Assembly (NCBI GenBank): GCA_958296005.1
Contig: CATQHQ010000002.1
Location: 1,423,501-1,487,500, forward strand
DNA: 64,000 bases
Reading direction: 5' to 3'
DNA from: Longimicrobiales bacterium
GTDB lineage: Bacteria; Gemmatimonadota; Gemmatimonadetes; Longimicrobiales; Gaopeijiaceae
Below, in pieces: positions 17,681 through 27,012 of the stretch (position 1 is the first letter of the stretch; each line of letters begins with the position of its first letter). The position numbers and the translations under genes are program-made. The notes beneath the pieces were generated by a model. That model worked only from the letters and a program-made list of their open reading frames with translations, was not told the origin of the DNA and ran no database searches.

Positions 17681-19197
17681 GGGGGCTTGGAGCTGATGTC
17701 GTACGCCACGCGGTTGACGCCCTTCACTTCGTTGATCAGCCGTGTGGAGACTCGGGCCAGGAACGCCGGATCGAAGGGATACCAGTCGGCCGTCATGCCG
17801 TCGCGGGAGTTGACCGCCCGGAGCGCGACCACGTTCTCGTAGGTGCGGGCATCTCCCATCACGCCCACCGACCGCACCGGCAGGAGGACCGCGAACGCCT
17901 GCCAGATCTCGTCGTAGAGGCCGGCGGCGCGTATCTCCTCCAAGTAGATCGCGTCGGCGTGGCGCAAGACCCGCAACCGATCCTCCGTGACGGCGCCCAG
18001 AACCCGGATCGCCAGTCCAGGGCCGGGAAACGGATGACGCCGGATGAAGTCCTCGTGGAGTCCCAGCGCACGACCGGCTTCGCGCACCTCGTCCTTGAAG
18101 AGCTCCCGGAGGGGCTCCACGAGTTCGAAGGAGATGTCGTCAGGCAGACCTCCCACGTTGTGGTGCGTCTTGATCGTGGCCGACGGTCCCCGAACGGGCA
18201 ACGACTCGATCACATCCGGGTAGAGCGTCCCCTGCACGAGGAAACGGGCGTTTCCACCGAACTCCCGGGCGGCCCGCTCGAAGACGCGGATGAAGGTCTC
18301 GCCGATAACCTTCCTTTTGTGCTCCGGTTCTGCTATATTTGCTATCTTCGACAGAAACTCGGCGGAGGCGTCCACCACCACCAAACGGATGCCCATGTGG
18401 TCGCGGAACATCTGTTCCACGTCCCGGCGCTCGTTCCGGCGCATCATCCCGGTATCCACGAAGACGCACAGCAACTGGTCGCCCACGGCCTTCTGGACCA
18501 GCGCCGCGGCCACCGAAGAGTCCACGCCGCCGGAGAGGCCGCAAAGGACCTGCTCGTCGCCGACCTGTTCGCTGATCCGCGCCACGGCGTCGGTCACGAA
18601 GGTGCTGGACGTCCACCCCGGGGCGCATCCGCAGATGCCGAAGAGGAAGTTGGCGACGATCTCGCCGCCCCGAGGCGTGTGGGCGACTTCTGGGTGGAAC
18701 TGGACGCCGTGGATAGGACGCCCCTCGGCCCGGAAGGCGGCCACCGGCAGGTCGGCGGTGGACGCGGTGGCGACAAACCCAGGCGGCGCTTCGTCCACAT
18801 GGTCGCCGTGGGAGCACCACACCACGGCATCGCCCTCGCCGAAGCCGGCGAAGAGCGCGTCGGCCTCGTGGACCCGCAGGCGGGCCCGCCCGTACTCGCG
18901 CTTGCCGGGCACCACTACGCCGCCTTCGCTGCGAGCGATCAGCTGCATTCCGTAGCATATCCCCAGAACCGGGACGCCGAGCCGAAGCACGGCCGGATCC
19001 AGTCCCGGTCCTTCCTCCTCGTAGACCGACGACGGACCCCCCGACAGCACGATCCCCTTCGGCGCCCACCGCCGCACCCAGTCGATGGAGCGCGTCGGCG
19101 GGTGGATCTCGCAGTAGACGTGGGCCTCGCGGATCCGTCGCGCGATCAGCTGGGTGAACTGGGAGCCGTAGTCGAGGACGAGGACGCGGTCAGGCAT
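17659..19197 (-). CDS. guaA: GMP synthase (glutamine-hydrolysing)
   Basis: 512 residues, full length. The class I glutamine amidotransferase domain has [13 protein letters not shown], the nucleophile in [15 protein letters not shown] (Cys81) and the His-Glu pair in [11 protein letters not shown]. The ATP-pyrophosphatase domain has [15 protein letters not shown], followed by the dimerisation domain ([15 protein letters not shown]) and the invariant C-terminal KPPATIEWE. It converts XMP to GMP. The ATG at 19197 lies 8 bp inside the end of lysA. It is the last gene of the leftward housekeeping run. An AT-rich patch near 18310-18350 encodes the [14 protein letters not shown] segment. Confidence 0.97.
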   Translation of the reverse strand: MPDRVLVLDYGSQFTQLIARRIREAHVYCEIHPPTRSIDWVRRWAPKGIVLSGGPSSVYEEEGPGLDPAVLRLGVPVLGICYGMQLIARSEGGVVVPGKREYGRARLRVHEADALFAGFGEGDAVVWCSHGDHVDEAPPGFVATASTADLPVAAFRAEGRPIHGVQFHPEVAHTPRGGEIVANFLFGICGCAPGWTSSTFVTDAVARISEQVGDEQVLCGLSGGVDSSVAAALVQKAVGDQLLCVFVDTGMMRRNERRDVEQMFRDHMGIRLVVVDASAEFLSKIANIAEPEHKRKVIGETFIRVFERAAREFGGNARFLVQGTLYPDVIESLPVRGPSATIKTHHNVGGLPDDISFELVEPLRELFKDEVREAGRALGLHEDFIRRHPFPGPGLAIRVLGAVTEDRLRVLRHADAIYLEEIRAAGLYDEIWQAFAVLLPVRSVGVMGDARTYENVVALRAVNSRDGMTADWYPFDPAFLARVSTRLINEVKGVNRVAYDISSKPPATIEWE

Positions 19198-20452
19198 CGA
19201 CGACTTCTCCTCGCACGAGGTCCTCCCAGCTCTCGCGGCGGCGGACCACCCGCGCGTCGCCGTCCCGTACGAGCACCTCCGCCGGACGGCGCCGGGAGTT
19301 GTAGTTGGACGCCATGGCGAAGCCGTAGGCGCCTGCTTGGTGCACGCAGAGCAGCGCACCCGGCGCCGGCAGCGGCAGCAGGCGGTCCTGGGCCAGGAAG
19401 TCGCCCTGTTCGCACACCGGTCCCACCACATCCACCCGCTCCAGCGCGCCGGTCCCCTCGTCGCGAACCAACGACACGGCGTGGACGCCGCCGTAGTGGC
19501 TGGGACGGATCAGCTCGGTCATCCCGGCGTCGGTCACCACGAACGTCTTGCCCCCTGCCCGCTTGACGTACAGGACCCGGGTCAGGAGGACCCCGGCGTC
19601 GCCCACGAGGAAGCGGCCGGGCTCCAGCAGCAGCTCCAGCCCGCACCCATCCAGCCGGGCCGCCACCTCCCGTCCCAGCGCGGCGACGTCCAGCTCGCCC
19701 GCCTCGCCGTCGGCGATCCCGAACCCGCCCCCCAGGTCCACGTACTCGAGCCGCACTCCTACGTCGCGGCGAACCCGGTCGGCCACGTCCAGCACCACGT
19801 CCAGGGCGTGGAGGAAGGGCTCGGGCGTTCTGATCTGGGAGCCCAAGTGCACGTTGATCCCCACCGGGCGAAGAAAGGGGTGGGCCGACGCCCGCCGGTA
19901 GAGCTCGACGGCGTGATCCGGGGGCACGCCGAACTTGGCGGCGGCGTGGCCGGTGCGCGTGTACTCGTGGGTCGGGCTGGACACGTCCGGGTTCACCCGA
20001 ACCCCCATCGCCGCCCCGGCCGCCGACCCGCTGCGGGCCACCTCTCCCAGGGCGTCCATCTCCTGCTCGCTCTCGACATGGAACGACTTGATGCCGGCCT
20101 CGATCCCCAGGCGCATCTCCTCGCGGGTCTTCCCGACGCCGGCGAAGACGATCCGCTGGGGCTGCACGCCCGCCCGCAAGGCTCGGTAGAGCTCGCCGCC
20201 GCTCACGATGTCGGCGCCGGCCCCAGCGTCCGCGACCAAGCCCAGCAGCGCCAAGTTGGGGTTGGCCTTGACCGAGTAGGCGACCAGAGGCGTCAGCGGG
20301 GCGAACGCCGCGCGAAGGGTCGCCAGCCTCTCCAGCACCCGCCCGCCGTCGTACACGTACAGAGGCGTGTCGTGGTCGCCGGCCAGCTCCGCCAGGCAGC
20401 GGCCGCCGCAGCGAAGCGTCCCCCCGACCCGCGTCAGTACGCCCGCGCCCAC
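19190..20452 (-). CDS. lysA: Diaminopimelate decarboxylase
   Basis: About 420 residues from GTG 20452 (415 from CTG 20437). PLP enzyme of the alanine-racemase-fold decarboxylases: [14 protein letters not shown] (Schiff-base Lys62), [35 protein letters not shown], the active-site Cys in [13 protein letters not shown], and [15 protein letters not shown]. It decarboxylates meso-DAP to L-lysine. The CEQGD variant replaces the commoner CESGD. Its start lies inside the end of proS and guaA begins inside its own end, so the three are coupled. The exact start is uncertain. Confidence 0.93.
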   Translation of the reverse strand: MGAGVLTRVGGTLRCGGRCLAELAGDHDTPLYVYDGGRVLERLATLRAAFAPLTPLVAYSVKANPNLALLGLVADAGAGADIVSGGELYRALRAGVQPQRIVFAGVGKTREEMRLGIEAGIKSFHVESEQEMDALGEVARSGSAAGAAMGVRVNPDVSSPTHEYTRTGHAAAKFGVPPDHAVELYRRASAHPFLRPVGINVHLGSQIRTPEPFLHALDVVLDVADRVRRDVGVRLEYVDLGGGFGIADGEAGELDVAALGREVAARLDGCGLELLLEPGRFLVGDAGVLLTRVLYVKRAGGKTFVVTDAGMTELIRPSHYGGVHAVSLVRDEGTGALERVDVVGPVCEQGDFLAQDRLLPLPAPGALLCVHQAGAYGFAMASNYNSRRRPAEVLVRDGDARVVRRRESWEDLVRGEVVDA

Positions 20453-21897
20453 ACCACTTCCATGCGGGCCTTCCCTCCGCCCAGGCACTGGGCCGGCGGC
20501 GTCTCCGAGCGGAACTCCTCGTCGGGGATCACGCGGATCGAGGCCTTCGCCACTTCCTTCGCTCGGGCTTCCGCCGCCGGGTCGCCGCTCCACCCCGAAT
20601 ACACGAACCCGGCGCCGCCGTCCAGCAGCTCCGCCAGCTCCTCGGGCGACCCCACTTCCTGCCGCACCGACCCTTCCTCCCGGCGAGCCAGCGCAACCGC
20701 CCGCAGGTGCTCCTGCAGGTCGTCCAGGCGGGGGCCGATCCCGGCCACCGCGTCCGCCTCCGCCATCGCTTCCTTGCGAGGTGCGCCGGCAGCCACGACC
20801 CGCGACGCCACCACCACCTCTCCTCGCTCCATGTCCCGGGGGCCGATCTCAACCCGCATCGGCACCCCTTTCCGCTCCCACTCGAAGAACTTGGCGCCCG
20901 GCGAGAGGTGGCGCCTGTCGTCCACAGCTACGCGCACCCCGCTGTTCGTCAGCTCCTCCGCGATCCGGCGCGCCCGCTCCGTCACCGAGACCGCCTGCTC
21001 GTCGCTGCGCGCGATCGGAACCACCACGACCTGGGTCGGCGCCAGCTTCGGCGGCGCCACCACGCCCGCGTCGTCGCCGTGGGTCATCACCAGGCCCCCG
21101 ACCAGCCGGGTCGAGGCACCCCACGAGGTGTTCCAGGCGTACTCCTCCCGTCCCTCCTCGCTCTGGAAGGTCAGGCCGAACTGCTTGGCGAAGTTCTGTC
21201 CCAGCATGTGGGAGGTGGCGGCTTGGAGGGCCTTGCGGTCTTGCATGAGGGCTTCGCAGGCGTAGCTGCGCACGGCGCCGGCGAACTTCTCGGCCTCGGT
21301 CTTGAGCCCGGTCACCGGGGGCATCGCCATCCACTCCTCCATGAACCGCCGGTAGATCCCCAGGATCAGCCGGGACTCGGCCTCGGCCTCGTCTTCGGAG
21401 GCGTGGGCGGTGTGGCCCTCCTGCCAGAGGAACTCGGCAGTCCGAAGGAAGAGGCGGGTGCGCAGCTCCCAGCGCATCACGTTTCCCCACTGGTTGAGCA
21501 GCAGGGGCAGGTCGCGGTAGCTCTGGACCCACTTGGCGTACATGGCGTAGATGATCGTCTCGGAGGTGGGCCGCACCACGTAGGGCTCCTCCAGCTCCTT
21601 GCCCCCGGCGTGGGTCACCACCGCCAGCTCGGGCCTGAAGCCCTTCACGTGCTCCTTCTCCCGCTCGATGAAGCTCATGGGGATGAGGAGCGGGAAGTAG
21701 GCGTTGGAGTGGCCCGTGGCCTTGAACATGTCGTCCAGCGCGCGTTGCATGTTCTCCCAGAGGCCGTAGCCCCACGGACGGATGACCATGCTGCCGCGCA
21801 CGGGGGAGTAGTCCGCCAGCTCCGCCTGCAGCACCACTTCGTTGTACCAGGCGCTGAAGTCCTCCGACCTGGGTGTGAGCCCCTTCTTCTTCGCCAT
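20434..21897 (-). CDS. proS: Prolyl-tRNA synthetase, type 3 (archaeal/eukaryotic-like)
   Basis: 487 residues without the editing insertion of the long bacterial type. Class II motifs are visible: VRPTSETIIYAMYAKWV, MRWELRTRLFLRTAEFLWQEGHTAH, and NTSWGASTRLVGGLVMTHGDD. It ends in a C-terminal tyrosine (WARAY), typical of type-3 ProRS. It charges tRNA-Pro. The ATG at 21897 is 8 bp after the stop of the upstream membrane protein gene. Confidence 0.95.
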   Translation of the reverse strand: MAKKKGLTPRSEDFSAWYNEVVLQAELADYSPVRGSMVIRPWGYGLWENMQRALDDMFKATGHSNAYFPLLIPMSFIEREKEHVKGFRPELAVVTHAGGKELEEPYVVRPTSETIIYAMYAKWVQSYRDLPLLLNQWGNVMRWELRTRLFLRTAEFLWQEGHTAHASEDEAEAESRLILGIYRRFMEEWMAMPPVTGLKTEAEKFAGAVRSYACEALMQDRKALQAATSHMLGQNFAKQFGLTFQSEEGREEYAWNTSWGASTRLVGGLVMTHGDDAGVVAPPKLAPTQVVVVPIARSDEQAVSVTERARRIAEELTNSGVRVAVDDRRHLSPGAKFFEWERKGVPMRVEIGPRDMERGEVVVASRVVAAGAPRKEAMAEADAVAGIGPRLDDLQEHLRAVALARREEGSVRQEVGSPEELAELLDGGAGFVYSGWSGDPAAEARAKEVAKASIRVIPDEEFRSETPPAQCLGGGKARMEVVWARAY

Positions 21898-21905
21898 CGG
21901 TCGCC

Positions 21906-22250
21906 CTACTTGCTTGCGGGTTGGTTCTTGCGCGAGTTGCGCGCGCTTCGGCTCCAGGCGACGAGCCCCGGAACCACGAAGAAGAGTAGCGACGCCACCA
22001 ACCATGTGGGACGGAACGGCCACCCGAAGCCGCTCGCCGCCAGAAACGCCGCCAGTGCGCCGCCCACCAGTGCCGCCAACGCGGCGCCGGCCAGGATCAA
22101 GACCTCGAGGATGCCCAAGCGGCGGATCGCGCGGTCCGCCACCTTGCGGACGGCGATGTAGGGGTCGGCGACGCCGCCGGGGGAGGAACGGCCCGGCGTG
22201 CGTGCGGCGCGTCCGCCCGGCGACTCCGGCGACCGCCGGCGGCGGCTCAT
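21906..22250 (-). CDS. Small two-span membrane protein of unknown function
   Basis: 114 residues. An Arg/Ser/Gly-rich N-terminus is followed by two hydrophobic segments (about residues 50-70 and 80-100) and a basic tail. The ATG overlaps the hisS stop (ATGA), so it is a real member of the operon hisS-this gene-proS. I do not recognise a family. Confidence 0.7.
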   Translation of the reverse strand: MSRRRRSPESPGGRAARTPGRSSPGGVADPYIAVRKVADRAIRRLGILEVLILAGAALAALVGGALAAFLAASGFGWPFRPTWLVASLLFFVVPGLVAWSRSARNSRKNQPASK

Positions 22251-23566
22251 ATGGCCTCGTCGTCGCCGGACGGACCCGAGCCGACGGCCAGCGCGCTCAG
22301 GGGCCGAGTCTTCTGCCGTCCCGTCGTCATGTCCCGGACGGTGGCGGAGCCCGTGGCGGCCTCGTCCGGGCCCACGATCACCGCACGGGCCGCCCCGGCC
22401 CGCCCCGCCGCCTTGAGCTGCTTGCCCATCGCCTGGGAGCGCAGCGAGTAGAGGACGGAGCAACCGGCTTGGCGCAGACGGCGGGCCGCGTCCAGGGCCA
22501 GGGTCCGCTGCTCGTCGCCGACCCACGCCACGTAGTAGTCGCACGAGGGCTGCGCGTCGGGCAGCAGGTTGCGCTCCCGCAGTATCTCGCCCAGCACCGC
22601 ATCGCCCATTCCGAAGCCCACCGCCGGGAGGGGCTCGCCGCCGACAAGCTCCAGAAGCCGGTCGTAGCGCCCACCGCCGCAGATCGCCCGGAACTCGCCG
22701 GCGCGGTCGAAGAGCTCGAAGACGATTCCCGTGTAGTAGGCCAGCCCTCGCACGACGGCGAAGTCGAAGCGTACGTAGTCGCCCAGGCCCATCGCCGAGA
22801 GGATCGACCGGTGCTCCTCCAGGGGCGACATGGCCTGGAGCACCGCCGAGTCGCCGGCGAAGCGGCGGCGCAGCCCGTCCCAGCTGCCGTCGGCGACCAC
22901 GTCGAGCACGCCGGCGACGGTCCCCCGCTCAAGCTCCAGTCCTTCCAGCCGCTTCCGCGTGGCGTCCTGCCCCGCGCGCTCGGCCTTGTCGACAGCGGCC
23001 AGCACCCCGGATCGCGCATCCCTAGGCGCGCCCAGCGCGTCCAGCACGGCGTCGACCAGGCGGCGGTCGTTCACACGGGCCTCGAAGTCGCGTTCGGTCA
23101 GCCCCAGACCCCGCACGGCGTCGATCGCCACGGCCAGGACTTCGGCGTCGGCGGCTGGTCCCGGCTCGCCCACGATGTCCGCGTTGAGCTGGAAGTGCTC
23201 CCGGAGGCGCCCCCGCTGGCGGCGCTCGTAGCGGAAGAGCTGCGGGATCGAGAACCAGCGGATCGGCTTGGGCAGGCTTCGGCTCCGCTCGGCCAGGATC
23301 CGCGCCAACGTCGGCGTCATCTCGGGACGAAGCGCGACCCGCCGTCCCCCCTTGTCCTCGAACTCGTACAGCTGCTCGACGATCTCGGGCCCGCTCTTCT
23401 CCACGTACAGCCCCAGCGGCTCCAGCGGCGGCCCGTCGTACTCCCGAAAGCCGTAGCGTCCGGCCGCCTCCCGCCAAGCGGCGAAGATGCGGCGGCGCAA
23501 CGCCATCTCTTCTGGCGGGACGTCGCGAAAGCCGGGGAGCCGGGAGAAGGAGCCGGAGGCGGGCAT
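22247..23566 (-). CDS. hisS: Histidyl-tRNA synthetase
   Basis: 439 residues. Class II synthetase motifs: GFRDVPPEEM near the N-terminus, LRPEMTPTLARI (motif 1 region), FRYERRQRGRLREHFQLNADIVG (motif 2), the histidine-specific VVRGLAYYTGIVFELF and GGGRYDRLLELVGG, and AVGFGMGDAVLGEIL (motif 3), then an anticodon-binding domain. The tail after about residue 415 is a charged extension. The ATG lies 8 bp after the folC stop; its stop overlaps the next start. Confidence 0.96.
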   Translation of the reverse strand: MPASGSFSRLPGFRDVPPEEMALRRRIFAAWREAAGRYGFREYDGPPLEPLGLYVEKSGPEIVEQLYEFEDKGGRRVALRPEMTPTLARILAERSRSLPKPIRWFSIPQLFRYERRQRGRLREHFQLNADIVGEPGPAADAEVLAVAIDAVRGLGLTERDFEARVNDRRLVDAVLDALGAPRDARSGVLAAVDKAERAGQDATRKRLEGLELERGTVAGVLDVVADGSWDGLRRRFAGDSAVLQAMSPLEEHRSILSAMGLGDYVRFDFAVVRGLAYYTGIVFELFDRAGEFRAICGGGRYDRLLELVGGEPLPAVGFGMGDAVLGEILRERNLLPDAQPSCDYYVAWVGDEQRTLALDAARRLRQAGCSVLYSLRSQAMGKQLKAAGRAGAARAVIVGPDEAATGSATVRDMTTGRQKTRPLSALAVGSGPSGDDEAI

Positions 23567-23574
23567 TTGGGAAA

Positions 23575-24900
23575 TTAGCGTTTGGGGCGGAGGTCGGCAT
23601 CGTTGAACGGCCTCATCCCCATCATCGTCAGCACGTCGCCGACGGTGTAGCAGGAGCCCGTCACCACGACCGTGCCTCCGGGGGCCAGAGCGGCGGCCCG
23701 ATCCACGGCGTCGCCGATCGCGGGCTCCACCTCGATCGGCGTGCCGTCCTGGACTCGCTCCGCCGCCGCGTGAGGGTTCCATATCCTCTCCGGGGGGGCC
23801 GACGCCGGAACGGTGAAGACCACGTGGTCGGCCAAGTCGACGAGGGGAGGCAGCATCCGCGGCCAGTCCTTGTCGCCCAGGATGCCGACCAGCGCCACCA
23901 GGGGCCGGGGCGGCGCCAAGTTGGCCAGCACGCGGGCCAGTGCGCCCACCCCCGCCTTGTTGTGGGCCACATCGAAGACGAAGAGGCGGTCGTCGACGCG
24001 ACGGATCTGGCCGCGCCCCGGCCAGCTCACGGAGGCGACCCCCGCCTGCACCGTCTCCGGGGTGGGCGGCCGGCGGAGCAGCTCCAGCGTCCGCACCGCC
24101 AGCGCGGCGTTGGTGGCCTGGTGGGCGCCCAGCAGCGGCGTCTCCAGCTCCAGCGTCCCCCACTTCTCGGTCCGCACGGCGAACTGGGTGCCGTCGTGTC
24201 CCAGCCGAAGCCTCGACAGGTCCCGCCACGGGTCCACGGCGTGGAACGGCGCGCCGACCGCCGAGGCCCGCGCCTTCAGCACGTCCAGCGCCGCCGGGCG
24301 CGCCTCGGCAGTGACGAAAGGGGTGCCGGCCTTGGCGATCCCGGCCTTCTCCGCGGCGATCTCGGCCAGCGAGTCCCCTAGGTATTCCTGGTGGTCGAAC
24401 GCCACATTGGTGACCGCCGTCACTTCGGGGGAGACGACGTTGGTGGCGTCCAGTCGTCCTCCCAGCCCCACTTCGATGCACGCGACGTCCACCCCTTCGT
24501 CGGCGAAGAGCACGAACGCCAGCAGCGTCGAGGCCTCGAAGAAGGACATGCCCAGGCTCGTGGTCAGCGGGCGGAGCCTCCCGGCGGCCTCCACCAAGCG
24601 GGCCGATCCCAGCGGCCGGCCGTCCACCAGCACTCTCTCCTGGAAAGAGCACAGGTGGGGGGAGGTGTAGAGGCCCGTCTTCCGCCCGTCGCGTTGGAGG
24701 ACCGACGCCCAGGTGGACGCGACCGACCCTTTCCCGTTGGTGCCTCCGACGTGAAGGACCGCGTACCGCCGGTGGGGGTTCCCCAGCTCCGCCAGGGCCG
24801 TCTCCATCCGCCCCAGCCCCCAGTCGACCTTCATCTCCCGGCCCGGAAAGAGCTCTCCGGCCAGGGGATCGGGTCCGGGCTTCAGTCCCGCCCCTCCCAC
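23575..24900 (-). CDS. folC: Dihydrofolate synthase / folylpolyglutamate synthase
   Basis: 441 residues. Mur-ligase-like fold: P-loop HVGGTNGKGSVAST near residue 50, YTSPHLCSFQERV, EVGLGGRLDATNVV, and NVAFDHQEYLGDSLAEIAAEKAGI with the expected metal/ATP ligands; C-terminal VFDVAHNKAGVGAL. It adds glutamate to dihydropteroate and folates. The start is GTG 24900, 19 bp inside accD, as no better codon lies between. The accD-folC neighbourhood is common in bacteria. Confidence 0.94.
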   Translation of the reverse strand: MGGAGLKPGPDPLAGELFPGREMKVDWGLGRMETALAELGNPHRRYAVLHVGGTNGKGSVASTWASVLQRDGRKTGLYTSPHLCSFQERVLVDGRPLGSARLVEAAGRLRPLTTSLGMSFFEASTLLAFVLFADEGVDVACIEVGLGGRLDATNVVSPEVTAVTNVAFDHQEYLGDSLAEIAAEKAGIAKAGTPFVTAEARPAALDVLKARASAVGAPFHAVDPWRDLSRLRLGHDGTQFAVRTEKWGTLELETPLLGAHQATNAALAVRTLELLRRPPTPETVQAGVASVSWPGRGQIRRVDDRLFVFDVAHNKAGVGALARVLANLAPPRPLVALVGILGDKDWPRMLPPLVDLADHVVFTVPASAPPERIWNPHAAAERVQDGTPIEVEPAIGDAVDRAAALAPGGTVVVTGSCYTVGDVLTMMGMRPFNDADLRPKR

Positions 24901-25739
24901 CCGGCTTGCATGTGGCGGAGGAGCGTTGCGACCGAAGCCTTCATCTGCCGGCGGTCCACCACCCGGTCCACCATGCCGTGCTCCTCCAGGAACTCGGCGC
25001 TCTGGAAGCCCTGGGGCAGCTCCTGCTTGATCGTCTCCTCGATGACCCGGGGACCGGCGAAGCCGATCAGTGCCCCGGGCTCGGCTAGGTTCGCGTCGCC
25101 CAGCATCGCGTAGGAAGCGGTCACGCCCCCCGTGGTGGGGTGCGTCAGGATCGAGACGTAGGGCAGCCCCCGCTCGTGAAGGCGCGCCAGCACGGCAGAG
25201 GTCTTGGCCATCTGCATGAGGGAGAAGATGCCCTCCATCATGCGCGCGCCTCCTGAAGCGCTCACCACGACCAGCCCAGTCGCGCGCTCCAGGGCGTCGC
25301 GTCCTGCGCGGGCGATCTTCTCCCCCACCACCGACCCCATCGAGCCCCCGATGAAGGCGAAGTCCATCACCGCCAGCGCAAACGGGATCCCCTCGATCCG
25401 GGCCCGGCCCGTCACCACCGCCTCGTTTCGACCGGTCTTCTCCTTGGCTGTCCGCAAGCGCGTCGGGTAGGGCTTGAGGTCGGCGAAGTTCAGGGGGTCG
25501 TCGCTAACCAAGTCGGCACCCGTTTCTTCGAACGAACCAGGGTCGGTCAGGAGCTCCACGTAGCAAGCGGCGGGCATCCGGAAGTGGTTCCCGCAATCCG
25601 GGCAGACGTGGAGGTTCCGCACCAGGCGTTCCCGATACAGGATCTCGCCGCACCCGTCGCACTTCTTGAAGACGTCCGCCGGAAGGTCTCGACGGCCTTC
25701 GGAGGTCAGGGGCTTCTTCTGCGTCTTGAACCAAGCCAA
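24882..25739 (-). CDS. accD: Acetyl-CoA carboxylase carboxyltransferase subunit beta
   Basis: 285 residues. The N-terminal zinc ribbon is intact (Cys27, Cys30, Cys46, Cys49), followed by the carboxyltransferase domain: DFAFIGGSMGSVVGEKI, SASGGARMMEGIFSLMQMAKT, and SILTHPTTGGVTASYAMLGD. It works with AccA in malonyl-CoA synthesis. I read the start as TTG at 25739 (LAWFKT, matching the usual MAWFK), since no ATG or GTG is available before the zinc ribbon. It lies 31 bp after rodA. Confidence 0.95.
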   Translation of the reverse strand: MAWFKTQKKPLTSEGRRDLPADVFKKCDGCGEILYRERLVRNLHVCPDCGNHFRMPAACYVELLTDPGSFEETGADLVSDDPLNFADLKPYPTRLRTAKEKTGRNEAVVTGRARIEGIPFALAVMDFAFIGGSMGSVVGEKIARAGRDALERATGLVVVSASGGARMMEGIFSLMQMAKTSAVLARLHERGLPYVSILTHPTTGGVTASYAMLGDANLAEPGALIGFAGPRVIEETIKQELPQGFQSAEFLEEHGMVDRVVDRRQMKASVATLLRHMQAGWEGRD

Positions 25740-25770
25740 GCTGGCGCTCAGATCCTTTCGACCGGGTTCG

Positions 25771-27012
25771 TCAAGGGTCTTCGCCGGCCAGTCTGGTCAC
25801 GATCCCGGCGGCAAGCCACGACATGAGGAGGAACGATCCCCCGTAGCTGATGAACGGCAGGGGTATCCCGGTGACGGGCACAAGTCCGATCGTCATGCCG
25901 ACGTTGACGAACACGTGGGTCAGCCAAGCCCCGAAGGTACCGAAGATGAACAAGCCGGCAAAGGGACTTTTCGAAAGTTCCGCCATTCGGATCATGCGGA
26001 AGAAGAGAAAGCCGAAGAGCACGAGCAGCAAGACCGTGCCCACGAAGCCGAACTCCTCGCCCACCACGCTGAAGACGAAGTCCGTGTGCTGCTCCGGGAG
26101 AAAGTTGAGCCGCTTCTGCGTTCCGTCGGTGAAGCCCTTTCCGAAGAGTCCGCCGCTTCCCACCGCGACCTTGGACTGGACGAGCTGGTAGCCTGCCCCG
26201 CGGGGGTCGAGAGCCGGGTCCAAGAAGACCAGAATCCGGTTCCGCTGGTATTCGGCGAGCGAGTTCCAGAGGGGCAGCGCCACCGCCCCGGCGGCGACGT
26301 TGGCGAGGACCACCGTCAACGATTCCACCAGGTAGAGGCGGTAGCGGTACAGGTACAGGCCCACCATCACGGCCACGATGTACGCCGACCACACGAGCAG
26401 GTCGAACGACAGGATTAGGGCCAGCCCCGGCGACGCCGCGAAGAGCAGAAGGGGCCAGGAGGTGCCCGCCCAGAAGAGGACGGCGAAGAAAATGCCGACG
26501 AAGGCGAGCGCCGTGCCCAAGTCGGGTTGCAGAACGACGAGCGCCAGAGGCGCGGCCACCACTGCCGCCGGAACCAGGAGGTCGCGCAGGTAGCGGGGAG
26601 GCTCTTCCCGTGCCGCCAGCAACCTGGCCAAGGCAAGCGCGGTGGCGATCTTGGCCGCCTCCGCGGGTTGGAACTGGAACCCGCCGATCGCCAGGAAGCT
26701 CTTCGTGCCCGCCGCCGTCCCAGAGCCCGTGCCGAGGACGAGGGTCACGGCCAGCACGACGGTGCAAACGACATAGCCCCGCATCGCCGTCCACTCGAAC
26801 CATCGAGCGGAGATCCGGGACACGGCCAAGAACCCCACGATCGCCGCGCCGAGGATCACGGCTTGGCGAAGCCACAGGCGGCTGGTCACGGGACTGGGGA
26901 TGTTGAGCTGGCCGGCCGAGTAGATCATCGCGACGCCGACGGCCGACAGCAGCAGCAGCGTCGCCACGAAGGGCAGCTGGCGGGTCCACGAAAACCGCCA
27001 AGAGCTGGTCAC
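25771..27012 (-). CDS. rodA: Peptidoglycan glycosyltransferase RodA (SEDS family)
   Basis: 413 residues with about ten membrane spans. SEDS landmarks: FQPAEAAKIATALALA, VLQPDLGTALAFVGIF, SKVAVGSGGLFGKGFTDGTQKRLNFLPEQHTDFVFSVVGEE (split motif with the catalytic-loop Asp), and LPFISYGGSFLLMSWLAAGI. It polymerises lipid II during cell elongation with PBP2, whose gene overlaps its GTG start (GTGA). Confidence 0.96.
   Translation of the reverse strand: MTSSWRFSWTRQLPFVATLLLLSAVGVAMIYSAGQLNIPSPVTSRLWLRQAVILGAAIVGFLAVSRISARWFEWTAMRGYVVCTVVLAVTLVLGTGSGTAAGTKSFLAIGGFQFQPAEAAKIATALALARLLAAREEPPRYLRDLLVPAAVVAAPLALVVLQPDLGTALAFVGIFFAVLFWAGTSWPLLLFAASPGLALILSFDLLVWSAYIVAVMVGLYLYRYRLYLVESLTVVLANVAAGAVALPLWNSLAEYQRNRILVFLDPALDPRGAGYQLVQSKVAVGSGGLFGKGFTDGTQKRLNFLPEQHTDFVFSVVGEEFGFVGTVLLLVLFGFLFFRMIRMAELSKSPFAGLFIFGTFGAWLTHVFVNVGMTIGLVPVTGIPLPFISYGGSFLLMSWLAAGIVTRLAGEDP

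Noticed and set aside
18300..18360. AT-rich patch in guaA as a sign of transfer
   Set aside because: It is short and encodes a conserved AT-codon-prone segment ([13 protein letters not shown]), so composition alone explains little.
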